Source: Streptomyces sp. AC1-42W (GTDB lineage Bacteria > Actinomycetota > Actinomycetes > Streptomycetales > Streptomycetaceae). From it: 64,000 bases of DNA. Every line of letters begins with the position of its first letter. Position 1 is the first letter of the stretch. The notes beneath the pieces were generated by a model. The model saw only the letters and a list, made by a program, of their open reading frames with translations, had not been told where the DNA came from and did no database searches. The DNA is taken from assembly GCF_003248355.1 (NCBI RefSeq), contig NZ_QKWY01000001.1, positions 1,446,001-1,510,000 on the forward strand, in the 5' to 3' direction. This document shows positions 1 to 8,931 of this stretch, piece after piece. Both the position numbers and the translations under genes were made by a program.

Positions 1-465
1 CGGCGCACCATCGCCACCATCACCGGCCGGCTCGACGTCTACGCCTCCCAGAGCCGCCTGGACGGCTACCGCCAGGCCGTCGGCGACGCGGGCCTGGAGC
101 CCGACGAACGGCTCGTCGCCCCCGCCGACTTCTCCGAGGAGGGCGGCGCCCGGGCCATGCGCGAGCTGCTCGCCCGCCGCCCCGACGTGGACGCGGTCTT
201 CGCCGCCTCCGACGTGATGGCCGCCGGCGCCCGCCAGGTCCTGCGCGAGGCCGGCCGCCGCATCCCGGAAGACGTCGCCCTGATCGGCTTCGACGACTCG
301 GCCGTCGCCCGTCACATGGACCCGGCCCTCACCAGCGTGCGCCAGCCGATCGAGGAGATGGGCCGCACCATGACCCGGCTGCTGCTCGACATGATCGCCG
401 GGGAGAACGCGGACCGGGCCCAGATCGTGCTTCCCACGGAACTGGTGGTCCGCGACTCCTCGTGA
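1..465 (+). CDS. cebR: LacI-family regulator, C-terminal part (probable CebR)
   Basis: The frame is open from the first base and ends at TGA 463-465, giving the last 154 residues. It is the ligand-binding domain of a LacI/GalR repressor: the segment around VDAVFAASDVMAAGA and IPEDVALIGFDDS is the typical sugar-binding core, followed by the dimer-interface helix and a usual C-terminus (LPTELVVRDSS). The helix-turn-helix lies upstream of the window. The neighbours ornA, adpA and tRNA-His match the S. coelicolor order, in which this gene is cebR, the cellobiose-responsive repressor; the name rests on remembered synteny rather than on DNA-binding residues. It converges with the SARP gene, with 121 bp between the stops, where I see no clear terminator. 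Confidence 0.8.
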   Translation, partial: RRTIATITGRLDVYASQSRLDGYRQAVGDAGLEPDERLVAPADFSEEGGARAMRELLARRPDVDAVFAASDVMAAGARQVLREAGRRIPEDVALIGFDDSAVARHMDPALTSVRQPIEEMGRTMTRLLLDMIAGENADRAQIVLPTELVVRDSS

Positions 466-586
466 CACCGGCTTGCCGCGACTCGGTGGAGCTCGACCGT
501 GCGGAGCGGCTGCGGTGGGAGGAACCGCCGGCGGACGAACGCCGCGAGGCCCTGGCCGTACGGCGCACGGGACGCGTGGTCGGCGT

Positions 587-3500
587 TCACCGGCTCCGTG
601 GAGCGGCTGACGGCACAGGGCTGACCGGCCGGGTCGCCGCGCCGGCCGCCAGCCGGGACCGTACCCGTGCGACCAGCGGGTGTTCGACCGGGGCCAGCAC
701 CGCGGCGGCGGACCGCCATGCCTCCAGCGCCTGTTCCGCGTGGCCCGTCGCCTTGCTGAGGTCGCCGTATCTGAGCAGGGTGTCGGCCCGGTTGACGCGG
801 TGTCCGACCCGGTCGAGCCGATCGTCCAGGGCGATGGCGTTCCGGTAGCAGCGCAGTGCCTCGGCGAAGTCGCCGAGCAGTTCGCCGGCGTGGGCCAGGG
901 TGTCCCACGTATCGGCCTCTCCGAAGGCGTTGCCCACGGACCGGTACAGGCTCAGGGCCTCTTCGCAGGGCGCGATCGACGCCTCTGGTTCACCGAAGCC
1001 GATGCCGTACCAGCCGAGCGCGTTGAGCACCTCGGCCCGGCCGTTGGTGTCCTGGTTGCGTTCGAACCCGGCCAGGGCGTGGGCCGCGTGCTCCCGGCAG
1101 GCCGGTGCGTCGCGGCGGCGGCCGAAGAACCGGGTCAGGCCGAGCCTGGCCCGGGCCTCGCCGAGGCTGTCCCCCCGCGCGCGGTAGAGCCGCAGCGCCC
1201 GGCCGAGGTGGCTCAGGGCCTCCTCGTCCTCACCCAGCCGGTCCAGCGCGCAGCCGCACTCCAGCTCGGCGAAGGCGGCCCCGGTGTGCTCGGGCAGATG
1301 CCTGGTGGCGGCCAGCACGCACTGGGCGCCACGCGCCTGCTCGCGCCAGTTGCCGTTGCGGGAGAGGTACGGCGACATGCGTTCCAGGAGCAGCCAGGCC
1401 CGCTCGGCGGTGCCGTCCTGGGCACAGTTGTCGATCATCGTGAGGAGGACCGGGCCGTGGGTGTCGAACCAGGTGGCGGCCTGCCCCGGAGCGCCGAACT
1501 CGCCGGGCAGCGGCTCCGGGCCCGAGGGGGCGGGGTGGAAGGCGCGGAACGGGTCGATGAGGGACGCCGCCGCCTCGGCCGAGCTCAGGTAGTGGTCGAA
1601 GAGCCGGTGCCGGGCGGCCGTCCGCGCGGCGGCGGGGTCCGTGGCATGGGCCCGCTCGGCCGCGTGGGCGCGCACGATGTCGTGCATGGTGTAGAGGTTG
1701 GCCGAGCCGATCGTGAGCAGCGAGCAGCGGACGAGTTCGCTGAGCACCTTCCTGGCCTCGGGCAGGCTGACCCCGGTCATATGGGCGACGGCCCCGAGCG
1801 TGATGTGGGAGCCGTGGTGGACGCCCAGCAGCCGGTACACGGAGGCCGCGGCCGGGGCCAGCCGGGCGTAGGAGCCGTCCAGGATGCGGCGGAGGCTGGA
1901 GTCCTGGTCACCGGTCTCGAAGCGTTCCAGCGGGTCGGGCTCCTCCTGTAGCTCGCGGCACAGGTCCGTGAGCGAGAGGGCCGGCTCCAGCAGGGCCCGG
2001 GCACCCGCGATGCACGTGGTGAGGGGCATCCGGCCACAGATGTCCGCCAGCCGGTTCGCCGCCTCGGGCTCCTCGCGGATACGGGCGGGGCCGAGCATCC
2101 GCTCCAGCAGCGCGAGGCTGTCGCCCGCGTCCAGCAGCCCGAGGGTCAGCACCCCGGCTCCCTCCGTGACCACCAGGCCGGGCAGCTGGTGTCTGCTCGT
2201 CACCAGGACCAGCGCGTCCGGCGAGTTCGGCAGCAGCGGGCGGACCTGCTCGGCGTCCACCGCGTTGTCGAGGATGACCAGGACGGATCGCTGGGCCATC
2301 AGATCGCGGTACATGCGGATGCGGCTGTCCAGGTCGTTCGGCATGGCCTCGCCGACGACACCGAGCATGGTCAGCAGCCGGCCCAGCGCCTCCAGCGGGC
2401 CGAGCGCGGGCACCACCGGGTCGAAGCCGTGGAGGTTGACCAGCAGCCGGCCGTCGGGGAAGCGCTCCGGGGACGTACCGGCCTGGCGGTGCGCCCAGCT
2501 CAGCGCGAGGCTCGTCTTGCCGATGCCGCCGGGGCCGGTGATGACGACCAGGCCCCCGCCGGGCCGGCCGCCGGCGACCGGCCCCTGTCCCAGTGCGTCC
2601 AGCGCGGTCAGCTCCGCGGACCGGCCGACGAAATTGCGTGAGGGCAGCGGCAGCCGTCGTACGGCGGCGGGCTGCTTGCCGTCGCCCGAGGCCCGGCCGG
2701 GTGCGACGGCGCCTTCGCCCCGGCTCTGCGCCGGGACCGGGGCACCGCCCCGTGCGGCGGGAACGGCGGCCGGTGCCGGTGCCAGCGTTCCGGTGAGTAT
2801 CTTCTGGTGGATCTCCCGCAGCCGGCCCGAAGGCTCGGTGCCCAGCTCGTCCACGAGGACCCGCCGCGCCTGCTGGTACGCGGCCAGCGCCTCCGCCTCC
2901 CGGTCGCTGCGGCACAGCGCGAGCATCAACTGCGCCCGGAAGTTCTCCCGTAGCGGATACCGGCCGATCGACTGCTGGATGTCCAGGGTGACTTCGCTGT
3001 GCCGGTGCAGGCCGAGCAGCGCCTCGTAACGCCATTCCAGGGCCTGCGCGTGCGATTCCTCCAGATGACCGAGGTGCGCCTCGCGCAGCCGCTGCGAGGG
3101 TACGTCCACGAGCGCGGGTCCCCGCCAGAGCGCGAGCGCGGCGTCCAACTGCTCCAGGACCGTCGCCCAGTCCTGCTTACGGACGGCCCGGGCGGCCTCC
3201 TGACGGTGCTCCCGGTGGGCGAGCCAGTCGACCTCGCCGACGTCGGCCCGGACCTGGTAGCCGGAGTCGTGGGTGATGAGGCGCCCGGCCCACCGGCTGC
3301 CCAGCGAGCGCCTGAGCCGCATGACGCACGTACGCAGGGCGCCGCGGGCGTCCTGCGGCGGTGTGCCGTCCCAGACCAGGTCCACGAGGTCGTCGTGCGA
3401 CAGGACCCGGTCGGGGCTGAGCAGCAGCGCGGCCAGCAGATTCCGCTGCCGGCCCTGCGGGGCGGCGAGCGGCGCGCCGTCCGCCAGTACCTGGAGCGGG

Positions 3501-3589
3501 CCGAGGATGCCGATCCGCAGGCCGCTCGCCGGGGCGTTCCCGGCGCCGCTCGTGCGCTGCCCGGCTCCACCACCGCTCTCGAAGGTCAC
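587..3589 (-). CDS. Large SARP-family regulator with NB-ARC and TPR domains (AfsR-type)
   Basis: About 1000 residues from GTG 3587-3589, chosen over a longer frame because GGGGAG lies just upstream and conserved sequence starts about 24 residues in. Order: OmpR-type winged helix (about 24-115), bacterial transcriptional activator domain (about 120-270), a Pro/Ala/Gly-rich linker, an NB-ARC ATPase with P-loop GPGGIGKT at 352-359 and a kinase-2-like LVILDNA, then TPR-like helical repeats to the end. This is the AfsR/large-SARP architecture; such proteins usually activate adjacent biosynthetic genes. It is divergent from the hydroxylase gene at 3854 across 264 bp and is the obvious candidate pathway activator for the cluster ending at 16935. 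I did not find convincing SARP heptamer repeats in the divergent spacer. Confidence 0.92.
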   Translation of the reverse strand: MTFESGGGAGQRTSGAGNAPASGLRIGILGPLQVLADGAPLAAPQGRQRNLLAALLLSPDRVLSHDDLVDLVWDGTPPQDARGALRTCVMRLRRSLGSRWAGRLITHDSGYQVRADVGEVDWLAHREHRQEAARAVRKQDWATVLEQLDAALALWRGPALVDVPSQRLREAHLGHLEESHAQALEWRYEALLGLHRHSEVTLDIQQSIGRYPLRENFRAQLMLALCRSDREAEALAAYQQARRVLVDELGTEPSGRLREIHQKILTGTLAPAPAAVPAARGGAPVPAQSRGEGAVAPGRASGDGKQPAAVRRLPLPSRNFVGRSAELTALDALGQGPVAGGRPGGGLVVITGPGGIGKTSLALSWAHRQAGTSPERFPDGRLLVNLHGFDPVVPALGPLEALGRLLTMLGVVGEAMPNDLDSRIRMYRDLMAQRSVLVILDNAVDAEQVRPLLPNSPDALVLVTSRHQLPGLVVTEGAGVLTLGLLDAGDSLALLERMLGPARIREEPEAANRLADICGRMPLTTCIAGARALLEPALSLTDLCRELQEEPDPLERFETGDQDSSLRRILDGSYARLAPAAASVYRLLGVHHGSHITLGAVAHMTGVSLPEARKVLSELVRCSLLTIGSANLYTMHDIVRAHAAERAHATDPAAARTAARHRLFDHYLSSAEAAASLIDPFRAFHPAPSGPEPLPGEFGAPGQAATWFDTHGPVLLTMIDNCAQDGTAERAWLLLERMSPYLSRNGNWREQARGAQCVLAATRHLPEHTGAAFAELECGCALDRLGEDEEALSHLGRALRLYRARGDSLGEARARLGLTRFFGRRRDAPACREHAAHALAGFERNQDTNGRAEVLNALGWYGIGFGEPEASIAPCEEALSLYRSVGNAFGEADTWDTLAHAGELLGDFAEALRCYRNAIALDDRLDRVGHRVNRADTLLRYGDLSKATGHAEQALEAWRSAAAVLAPVEHPLVARVRSRLAAGAATRPVSPVPSAAPRSR

Positions 3590-3853
3590 TGAGGCTCCCC
3601 CGGTATGCCGGCCCTCACGGCAGCCGTCCGGGAGGGCGATCGGTCGAGTGTCGCAGAACACGATCTTCCGGCAAAGGTCGTCTCAACTGCTGAGCCCGCC
3701 GACCCCACCCCGCGCACCTGCGGAATGTCACCTCGCCGGGCAGGCCGTCATCCAGGTGACACGGACATGAGACGGCCCTGCCGCAGAGTCGGACCGTCCG
3801 CGAACGGGTGCTGTGCGAAGCCCGTTCACCGTCCGTTCCGTGGGGGGAACCGC

Positions 3854-4873
3854 ATGAGCCGCAAAGATCTTCCGGCCGGCTACACACTCGGCCTGGCCGA
3901 GATCCGGGCCATCGACGCACTGATCGACAACGTGCTGGAGCTGGGGGCCGACCCGGGCGCGGAGTCCTTCTACGCACGCTCCTGGGAGCTGGTGGCGGCA
4001 CTGCCGGACGGGTTGCGCCGATTCCTCCACGAGTTCAGGTCCGGCGAGTCCACGGCCGCCGCCCTCATCCACGGCCTGCCTGTGGACGACGCGCGGATCG
4101 GGCCGACGCCCGCCGACTGGCGCACGGCGGCGGCGAGCGGACAGGGCCGGCGCGAGGAGTGCTTCCTGGCACTGGTGGCCATGGCCATGGGCGAGCCGTT
4201 CACCTGGTCGACGCTCCAGGGCGGGCGCATGATCCAGAACGTGCTGCCCATGCGGGGTGAGGAGAGCGAGCAGAGCGGCCACGGGCAGGTGCTGCTGGAG
4301 TGGCACACCGAGGACGGCTTCCACCCCAACCGCTGCGACTACCTGATGCTGTTCGGGGTCCGTAACCACACCGGAGTCCCGACCACCCTCGCCTCGGTGC
4401 AGGACGTCGAACTCTCCGACGAGCGCCGGGAGATCCTGTCCCAGGAGCGGTTCCACATCCTCCCCGACGACGAGCACCTGCACCAGCTGGCCGCCGTCGA
4501 CCCGGACCACCCCGGGCTGGCGCGCATGCGTGAGCTGCGGGACAACCCGAGGCCCGTCGCGGTGCTCTTCGGCGCACCCGACGACCCCTATCTTCGGATC
4601 GACCCCTACTTCATGCGCTGCGCGGAGGGCGATCAGCCGGCCGAGCTGGCGCTCAAGGAACTGATCGCGGAGCTGGACGCGGCCCAGCAGGACGTGGTGG
4701 TCGACCAGGGAAGTCTGCTGATCGTCGACAACTTCCGCGCGGTGCACGGCCGGAGGGCGTTCAAGGCCCGGTTCGACGGCACCGACCGCTGGCTGAAGAA
4801 GATCGTGGTCTCCCGCGACCTGCGGGCCTCCCGCGGGCTGCGCGCGTCGTGTTCGTCCCGGAAGATCGGCTGA
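3854..4873 (+). CDS. Clavaminate-synthase-like Fe(II)/2-oxoglutarate oxygenase, arginine-hydroxylase type
   Basis: 339 residues; ATG 3854 is preceded by GGGGGGAAC. The facial-triad motif H151-T-E153 sits in WHTEDGFHPNRCDYL, and the distal His is H298 in AVHGRRAF, followed by an Arg-rich segment (RFDGTDRW) suited to binding 2-oxoglutarate. Length and motif spacing match the VioC/OrfP/MppO group, which beta-hydroxylates free L-arginine or arginine-derived amino acids in viomycin, streptothricin and enduracididine pathways. The LysE exporter starts 3 bp downstream, which also suggests a basic amino-acid substrate. No capreomycidine-synthase-type PLP enzyme accompanies it here, so the product is open. 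Substrate and stereochemistry are inference; the fold assignment is firm. Confidence 0.85.
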   Translation: MSRKDLPAGYTLGLAEIRAIDALIDNVLELGADPGAESFYARSWELVAALPDGLRRFLHEFRSGESTAAALIHGLPVDDARIGPTPADWRTAAASGQGRREECFLALVAMAMGEPFTWSTLQGGRMIQNVLPMRGEESEQSGHGQVLLEWHTEDGFHPNRCDYLMLFGVRNHTGVPTTLASVQDVELSDERREILSQERFHILPDDEHLHQLAAVDPDHPGLARMRELRDNPRPVAVLFGAPDDPYLRIDPYFMRCAEGDQPAELALKELIAELDAAQQDVVVDQGSLLIVDNFRAVHGRRAFKARFDGTDRWLKKIVVSRDLRASRGLRASCSSRKIG

Positions 4874-4876
4874 ACC

Positions 4877-5506
4877 ATGTCCGGCACGCTGTCCCAGCTG
4901 CTCGCCGGGATGCTGCTGGGGTTCGGCCTGATCATGCCGATCGGGGCGCAGAACCTCTTCATCATCCAGCAGGGCCTCTCGCTCGGATATCCCCGGGTGT
5001 TCTACGCCACGCTGGCGACCACCGTCTGCGACGCCCTGATGATCTCCGTCGGGGCGCTGGGGGTGGGCGCCGTCTTCCAGGCGAACCACCTGCTCCGGAC
5101 GGTCCTCGTCGTCGCGGGCTCGCTGTTCCTGTTCCACCTCGCCGCGCAGAACGTCCGGTCGGCGAGCAGCGTGCTGCAACCCGGCACCGACGACGGGACG
5201 GGGCGGTGGGGGACGGTGGTCCTGCGGGCCGCGGCTGTCTCGCTGCTCAACCCGCACGCCCTCCTCGACACGGTCGGTGTGCTCGGCGCCATGGCGGTCA
5301 CCCGGGCGGGCACCGACCGGCTCTGGTTCGCCTGCGGGGCGGTCCTGGCCTCCCTGCTCTGGTTCAGCGTGCTGGGCGGCGCGGCGGTGGCCGTACGGAA
5401 ATGGCTGACGCCGCGCGTGCAGCGGGTCATCTCCTGGGTCTCGTCCGCGGTGATGGTCTTCTTCGCCCTGATGCTGCTGCGCCAGGCGATTCCCGACAGC
5501 TGGTGA
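4877..5506 (+). CDS. LysE/ArgO-family amino-acid exporter
   Basis: 209 residues, about six hydrophobic segments, with the family N-terminal signature GFGLIMPIGAQNLFIIQQGL and the mid-protein LLNPHALLDT motif typical of LysE/ArgO. The family exports basic amino acids such as lysine, arginine and canavanine across the cytoplasmic membrane. It starts 3 bp after the arginine-hydroxylase-like gene, so the two are almost certainly co-translated; it may remove excess arginine, a hydroxyarginine intermediate or the end product. ATG 4877 is the only sensible start. Confidence 0.88.
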   Translation: MSGTLSQLLAGMLLGFGLIMPIGAQNLFIIQQGLSLGYPRVFYATLATTVCDALMISVGALGVGAVFQANHLLRTVLVVAGSLFLFHLAAQNVRSASSVLQPGTDDGTGRWGTVVLRAAAVSLLNPHALLDTVGVLGAMAVTRAGTDRLWFACGAVLASLLWFSVLGGAAVAVRKWLTPRVQRVISWVSSAVMVFFALMLLRQAIPDSW

Positions 5507-5538
5507 CCGGCCGGACCGTGAGAGGGGGCGAGAGGGCG

Positions 5539-6474
5539 GTGACCCTCCGTATGGGGGTGGACCTCACCTTCCGGGGCCCGACGGGCGCCGATCAGTCGGC
5601 CGTCATGGACGAACAGCTGGCCCTGCTGGCGGCGGTACGGGCGGCCGGCTGGGACTCGGTCTTCGTGGGGCACGCCGAGGACCGGCACGGGGCCGCGGCC
5701 ACGCCGCTGCCGCTGCTCGGCCGGGTGTCCGCGGTGTCCGGGGACATGCGGCTGGTGGCCGGGGTGCGCATGGCGGACCCGCGGGACGTCGTGCGGACGG
5801 CCGAGACGTATGCCGTCGCCGATGCGCTGAGCGGGGGCCGGCTGGTCTTCGCCGCCGCGCTGGCGGGCCGGGCCGGCGACAACCGGGCCGCCCGGGACCT
5901 CGGCGCCATCGCCCGGCTCTGGGCGGGGGAGGACGCCGGACCGGGCCGGCCCGGCACCGCGGCCTCCCGGCTCACGGTGCGGCCGGCGCAGCGCCCCCGG
6001 CCCCGGGTGTGGGTCGCGGCGGACGACGGACTGCCGGTGCCCGAGGCGGCCCTGATCGGCGACGGCTGGCTGACCGGGGCACCGGCGACGATGACCGCCG
6101 CGGCCGCCCGGACGGACCTGGTCCGGTCCCTGCGCGCCGGGGCGGGACTGCCGCCGCACACCGAAGTGGCCCTGATCCGCGAGGTGGTCTGCGCCCCCGA
6201 CCGAGCGACGGCCGTGGCCCGCGCCCTGGACCGGGGCTGCGCCCCGGGCACCGGCACCGGGACCGCGGCCGGGCTCGATCCCCCGCTGGCCGGGCTGACC
6301 CGCGATCGTCTGGTGATCGGCGACCCGGAGGACTGCCTGCGCATCCTGCGGGCCTGGACGGAGCGGCTGCGCGCGACCGAGGTCATCCTGCGCGTGCACA
6401 GCCCGGGCGCGCCGTTCGCGGCGGCGATGGAGTCGGTCGAACTGCTCAACACCGAAGTCCTGCCGTACCTGTGA
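5539..6474 (+). CDS. Luciferase-like (LLM) flavin/F420-dependent oxidoreductase
   Basis: About 311 residues. GTG 5539 is chosen because AGAGGGGG at 5521-5528 is well spaced; GTG 5503 (overlapping the LysE stop) and ATG 5551 are alternatives. The protein has the bacterial-luciferase-like TIM-barrel pattern: MGVDLTF at the N-terminus, DSVFVGHAED, a MRLVAGVRMADPRDVVRTAETYAVADALSGGR block, PRVWVAADDG, and a C-terminal TEVILRVHSPG strand. It is shorter in the middle than typical FMN monooxygenases. Members use FMNH2 or F420 for monooxygenation or hydride transfer; which applies is not visible. In context it is a probable tailoring oxidoreductase. Confidence 0.75.
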   Translation: MTLRMGVDLTFRGPTGADQSAVMDEQLALLAAVRAAGWDSVFVGHAEDRHGAAATPLPLLGRVSAVSGDMRLVAGVRMADPRDVVRTAETYAVADALSGGRLVFAAALAGRAGDNRAARDLGAIARLWAGEDAGPGRPGTAASRLTVRPAQRPRPRVWVAADDGLPVPEAALIGDGWLTGAPATMTAAAARTDLVRSLRAGAGLPPHTEVALIREVVCAPDRATAVARALDRGCAPGTGTGTAAGLDPPLAGLTRDRLVIGDPEDCLRILRAWTERLRATEVILRVHSPGAPFAAAMESVELLNTEVLPYL

Positions 6475-6519
6475 CACCCGGCGATGCCCATGAATGCGAA
6501 TGCGTGTGAAGGACGAATC

Positions 6520-6591
6520 ATGACCATGAGCCCGTTGCGCCCGTCCGTGGCGAGCGGAGAGCTGCCACCGTGTCCGACCACCACCGGCTGA
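6520..6591 (+). CDS. Possible 23-residue leader or small peptide
   Basis: ATG 6520 is preceded by GAAGGA at good spacing and opens a 23-codon frame (MTMSPLRPSVASGELPPCPTTTG) whose TGA at 6589-6591 runs into the GGAG Shine-Dalgarno of the next gene (start 6603). The arrangement looks like translational coupling. The peptide has one Cys and a Pro/Thr-rich C-terminus. I recognise no family, and a frame this short can arise by chance in GC-rich DNA. Confidence 0.25.
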   Translation: MTMSPLRPSVASGELPPCPTTTG

Positions 6592-6602
6592 GGAGACCCG
6601 TC

Positions 6603-7661
6603 ATGTGTGGCATCGTCGGCCTCTTCGTGGGCTGTACGTCGGTCAGCTACTGCCCCAAGCGGCTACTGTCCCGACCCCCCGCGCCCGAAGGCGAGGCGTC
6701 CTCCGGCGCGGGTGACACGTCCTCCGGCGCGGCGGACTCCGCCGACGCCTACCGCAGCCCCTTCCGCAGCTGGGACAAGCGCGCAGCCGTCCGCTCCGCG
6801 CCCCGGCGCGAACTGCCCGCCGAGACGGACGGCCTGTACTTCTTCTCGCCCGACCTGGTGCCGCTGGCCCGGCACGAGCTGGTGCACGGGCTGCGCCCCG
6901 AGCTGTACGAGCAGGTGCTCGTCCAGCACCTGTACCGGTACCTGGACTTCACCGCGAAGCTGGAGCAGGTCGTGGTCAACCGGACGGCCCTCGGTATCGC
7001 CCAGGGCACGGTGGGACTCCGGCTGCACCCGGACATGCGCTTCGACGCGTACCGCGTCTACTGCGACGAGGCGTATCACGCCCTGTTCTCCGCCGACCTG
7101 ATGCGGCAGGCGGAGCGGCGTACGGGCATCGCCCCGCGGCTGCCCCGGGAGCCGTACTTCCTCACCAGGCTCGCCGAGATCCAGCAGAACGGCACCGAGC
7201 CTGCGGCGCTGGCCGAGCTGGTCTTCGTCATCGTGTCGGAGACGCTGATCTCCGGCACCCTCGGCGAGGTGCCGGACGATCCCCGGGTGGTGTCGACGGT
7301 CCGTGACGTCGTCCAGGACCACGCGGCCGACGAGGGCCGCCACCACACCTACTTCGCCCTGTTCCTCAAGGAGTTGTGGGCCCAGTCGGACCGGGCCGCA
7401 CGGCGCGATGTGGCGCTGCTCGTGCCACGGATGATCGACGCCTTCCTCCGCCCGGACCTCCCCGCCCTGCGCGCGGAACTGGCCGGCTACGGCATCGGGC
7501 GCGATGCCACCGAACAGATCCTCGCCGAGGTCTTTCCCGAGGACCTGGTCCGCGCGGCCTCCCGGAACTCCGCCCGGCAGACCGTCCGCTACCTCGCCCA
7601 GCTGGGCGCCCTGGACGAGCCGGAAGTACAAGCAGCCTTCGAGAACTACGAGTTGGTGTGA
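6603..7661 (+). CDS. AurF/CmlI-like diiron oxygenase with an N-terminal MCGIVG extension
   Basis: 352 residues from ATG 6603 (GGAG at 6592-6595); GTG 6570 with GGAGAG upstream is an alternative that adds 11 residues. The catalytic body (about 85-340) is an all-helical ferritin-like diiron fold: Glu in KLEQVVVNRTA, E156-A-Y-H159, Glu in VSETLI, and E244-G-R-H247 inside DHAADEGRHHTYF. Relatives such as AurF (p-aminobenzoate N-oxygenase) and CmlI oxidise arylamines to nitro groups, and others hydroxylate C-H bonds. The first ten residues MCGIVGLFVG match the Cys-first N-terminus of Ntn glutamine amidotransferases but nothing else of that domain follows, only a Ser/Gly/Ala/Pro-rich linker. Substrate unknown; a nitrogen- or carbon-oxidising tailoring step is inferred. 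Confidence 0.85.
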   Translation: MCGIVGLFVGCTSVSYCPKRLLSRPPAPEGEASSGAGDTSSGAADSADAYRSPFRSWDKRAAVRSAPRRELPAETDGLYFFSPDLVPLARHELVHGLRPELYEQVLVQHLYRYLDFTAKLEQVVVNRTALGIAQGTVGLRLHPDMRFDAYRVYCDEAYHALFSADLMRQAERRTGIAPRLPREPYFLTRLAEIQQNGTEPAALAELVFVIVSETLISGTLGEVPDDPRVVSTVRDVVQDHAADEGRHHTYFALFLKELWAQSDRAARRDVALLVPRMIDAFLRPDLPALRAELAGYGIGRDATEQILAEVFPEDLVRAASRNSARQTVRYLAQLGALDEPEVQAAFENYELV

Positions 7662-7665
7662 CGAC

Positions 7666-8931
7666 ATGCCCCTTGACGAAACCCCTGCGGAGACCGCGGC
7701 ACCGGCCTCGCCCACCGTCCTCGTACTGGGCGGCACCGCGCCGGTCCGGGCCGCCGACGGACGCGACATCAGCGAACGCTCGATGCGGCAGTTCCGCGCC
7801 AGGGGCTGCCGGATCGTGCTCACCGACACCGCGGCCGCCCTGAGCGCCTGCCCGGAGCTGGCCGACGCCGCCGACGAGGCACACCCGCTGGACTTCACCG
7901 ACCCGGCCGCCTGCGTGGAGTGGGCCACCGCCTACGCCGCGCACCATCCGGTCGACGCGGTGGTCGGCTTCCGCGAATACGCGGTGGTCGCGGTCGCCGA
8001 GACGGCCGCCGCCCTGGGACTGCGCGGCAACGCGCCGGCGGCGGTGCGCAGGGTCCGCAGCAAGGACGCCTGCCGGGAGTTCCTGCGCGCGGCCGGATTC
8101 ACCCAGCCCGGACTTCGGCTCTGCTCCGAACCGGCCGAGGCGGCCGCCTTCCTCGCGTCCCGAGGGGGCGCGCCCGTGATCGTCAAGCCGCGCGACCGGT
8201 GCAACAGCGAAGGCGTGAGCCTGGTCACCGAGGAGGACCAGCTGGCGTCGGCCTTCGAAGCGGCCCGGGACGACGAAGGGCTGGTCCTGGTCGAGTCGTA
8301 CGTCGAGGGGCCGGAGTACAGCGTCGAGGGGCTGTTCACCGGCGGCCGGCCCACCGTCCTCGCGGTGACCGAGAAGCAGCTGTCGGCCGGCTCCTTCGTG
8401 GAGTCCGGGCACACCGTGCCGGCTCCGCTGCCCGAGGCGCTGCGCCAGGAGATCGCCGACGAGGTCGTCCGCGCCCTGACCGCGCTCGGCCTCACCACCG
8501 GGCCGTTCCACGTCGAGTGCTGGCTGACCGGGCAGGGCGTGGTCCTCGGCGAGGTGCACGTACGCCAGGGCGGGGACGGCATCCACGCACTGCTCGAATG
8601 GTGCCATCCCGGCTTCGAGCTGTACGGGAGCTGGCTGGACGACCTGCTGGGCCGCCCGGCCGAACTGCCCGGCGCCCCCCGGCGCGGAGCGGCCGTGCGC
8701 TTCCTCGTACCGCCGCCCGGCACCGTGGAGCGGGTCTCCGGATGGGACGCGGTGGCCGCTCACCCGTCGGTGCTGGCGGCCGCGAGCACCCTGGCGGCCG
8801 GGGACGAGGTCGGCACCGGCGCGTCCAACAGTGACCGGCACGGAATGATCATCGTCGGCACCGAACGGCCGCACGAGGCCGCCCCGCTGGCCGACTCGCT
8901 GATTGCCTCGATCGATGTCCGGGTCAGCTGA
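7666..8931 (+). CDS. ATP-grasp carboxylate-amine ligase
   Basis: 421 residues; ATG 7666 lies 4 bp after the diiron gene. The N-terminal Rossmann-like pre-ATP-grasp domain (VLVLGGTAP...) is followed by the ATP-grasp domain: PVIVKPRDRCNSEGVSLV (phosphate-binding loop), LVLVESYVEGPEYSVEGLF (hinge) and FHVECWLTGQGVVLGEVHVRQGGD (metal ligands). A C-terminal lid-like domain follows. The pattern is that of L-amino-acid ligases such as BacD, which join two amino acids through an acyl phosphate. It is one of two ATP-dependent ligase candidates in the cluster and a likely maker of a peptide or gamma-glutamyl amide bond. Its stop overlaps the stop of the antisense cyclotransferase-like gene by 8 bp. Confidence 0.87.
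   Translation: MPLDETPAETAAPASPTVLVLGGTAPVRAADGRDISERSMRQFRARGCRIVLTDTAAALSACPELADAADEAHPLDFTDPAACVEWATAYAAHHPVDAVVGFREYAVVAVAETAAALGLRGNAPAAVRRVRSKDACREFLRAAGFTQPGLRLCSEPAEAAAFLASRGGAPVIVKPRDRCNSEGVSLVTEEDQLASAFEAARDDEGLVLVESYVEGPEYSVEGLFTGGRPTVLAVTEKQLSAGSFVESGHTVPAPLPEALRQEIADEVVRALTALGLTTGPFHVECWLTGQGVVLGEVHVRQGGDGIHALLEWCHPGFELYGSWLDDLLGRPAELPGAPRRGAAVRFLVPPPGTVERVSGWDAVAAHPSVLAAASTLAAGDEVGTGASNSDRHGMIIVGTERPHEAAPLADSLIASIDVRVS

Noticed and set aside
680..1951. Long plus-strand frame across the SARP gene
   Set aside because: Composition is shadow-like (Gly/Arg/Val/Ala) with no motif, and the minus strand has continuous SARP/TPR sequence.
3590..3853. SARP heptamer direct repeats in the divergent promoter region
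   Set aside because: A TCGAG-like word occurs near 3643 but I could not find correctly spaced repeats close to a promoter.
6603..7661. Asparagine synthase or amidotransferase gene
   Set aside because: Only the first ten residues fit; from there on the protein is linker and a diiron oxygenase core.
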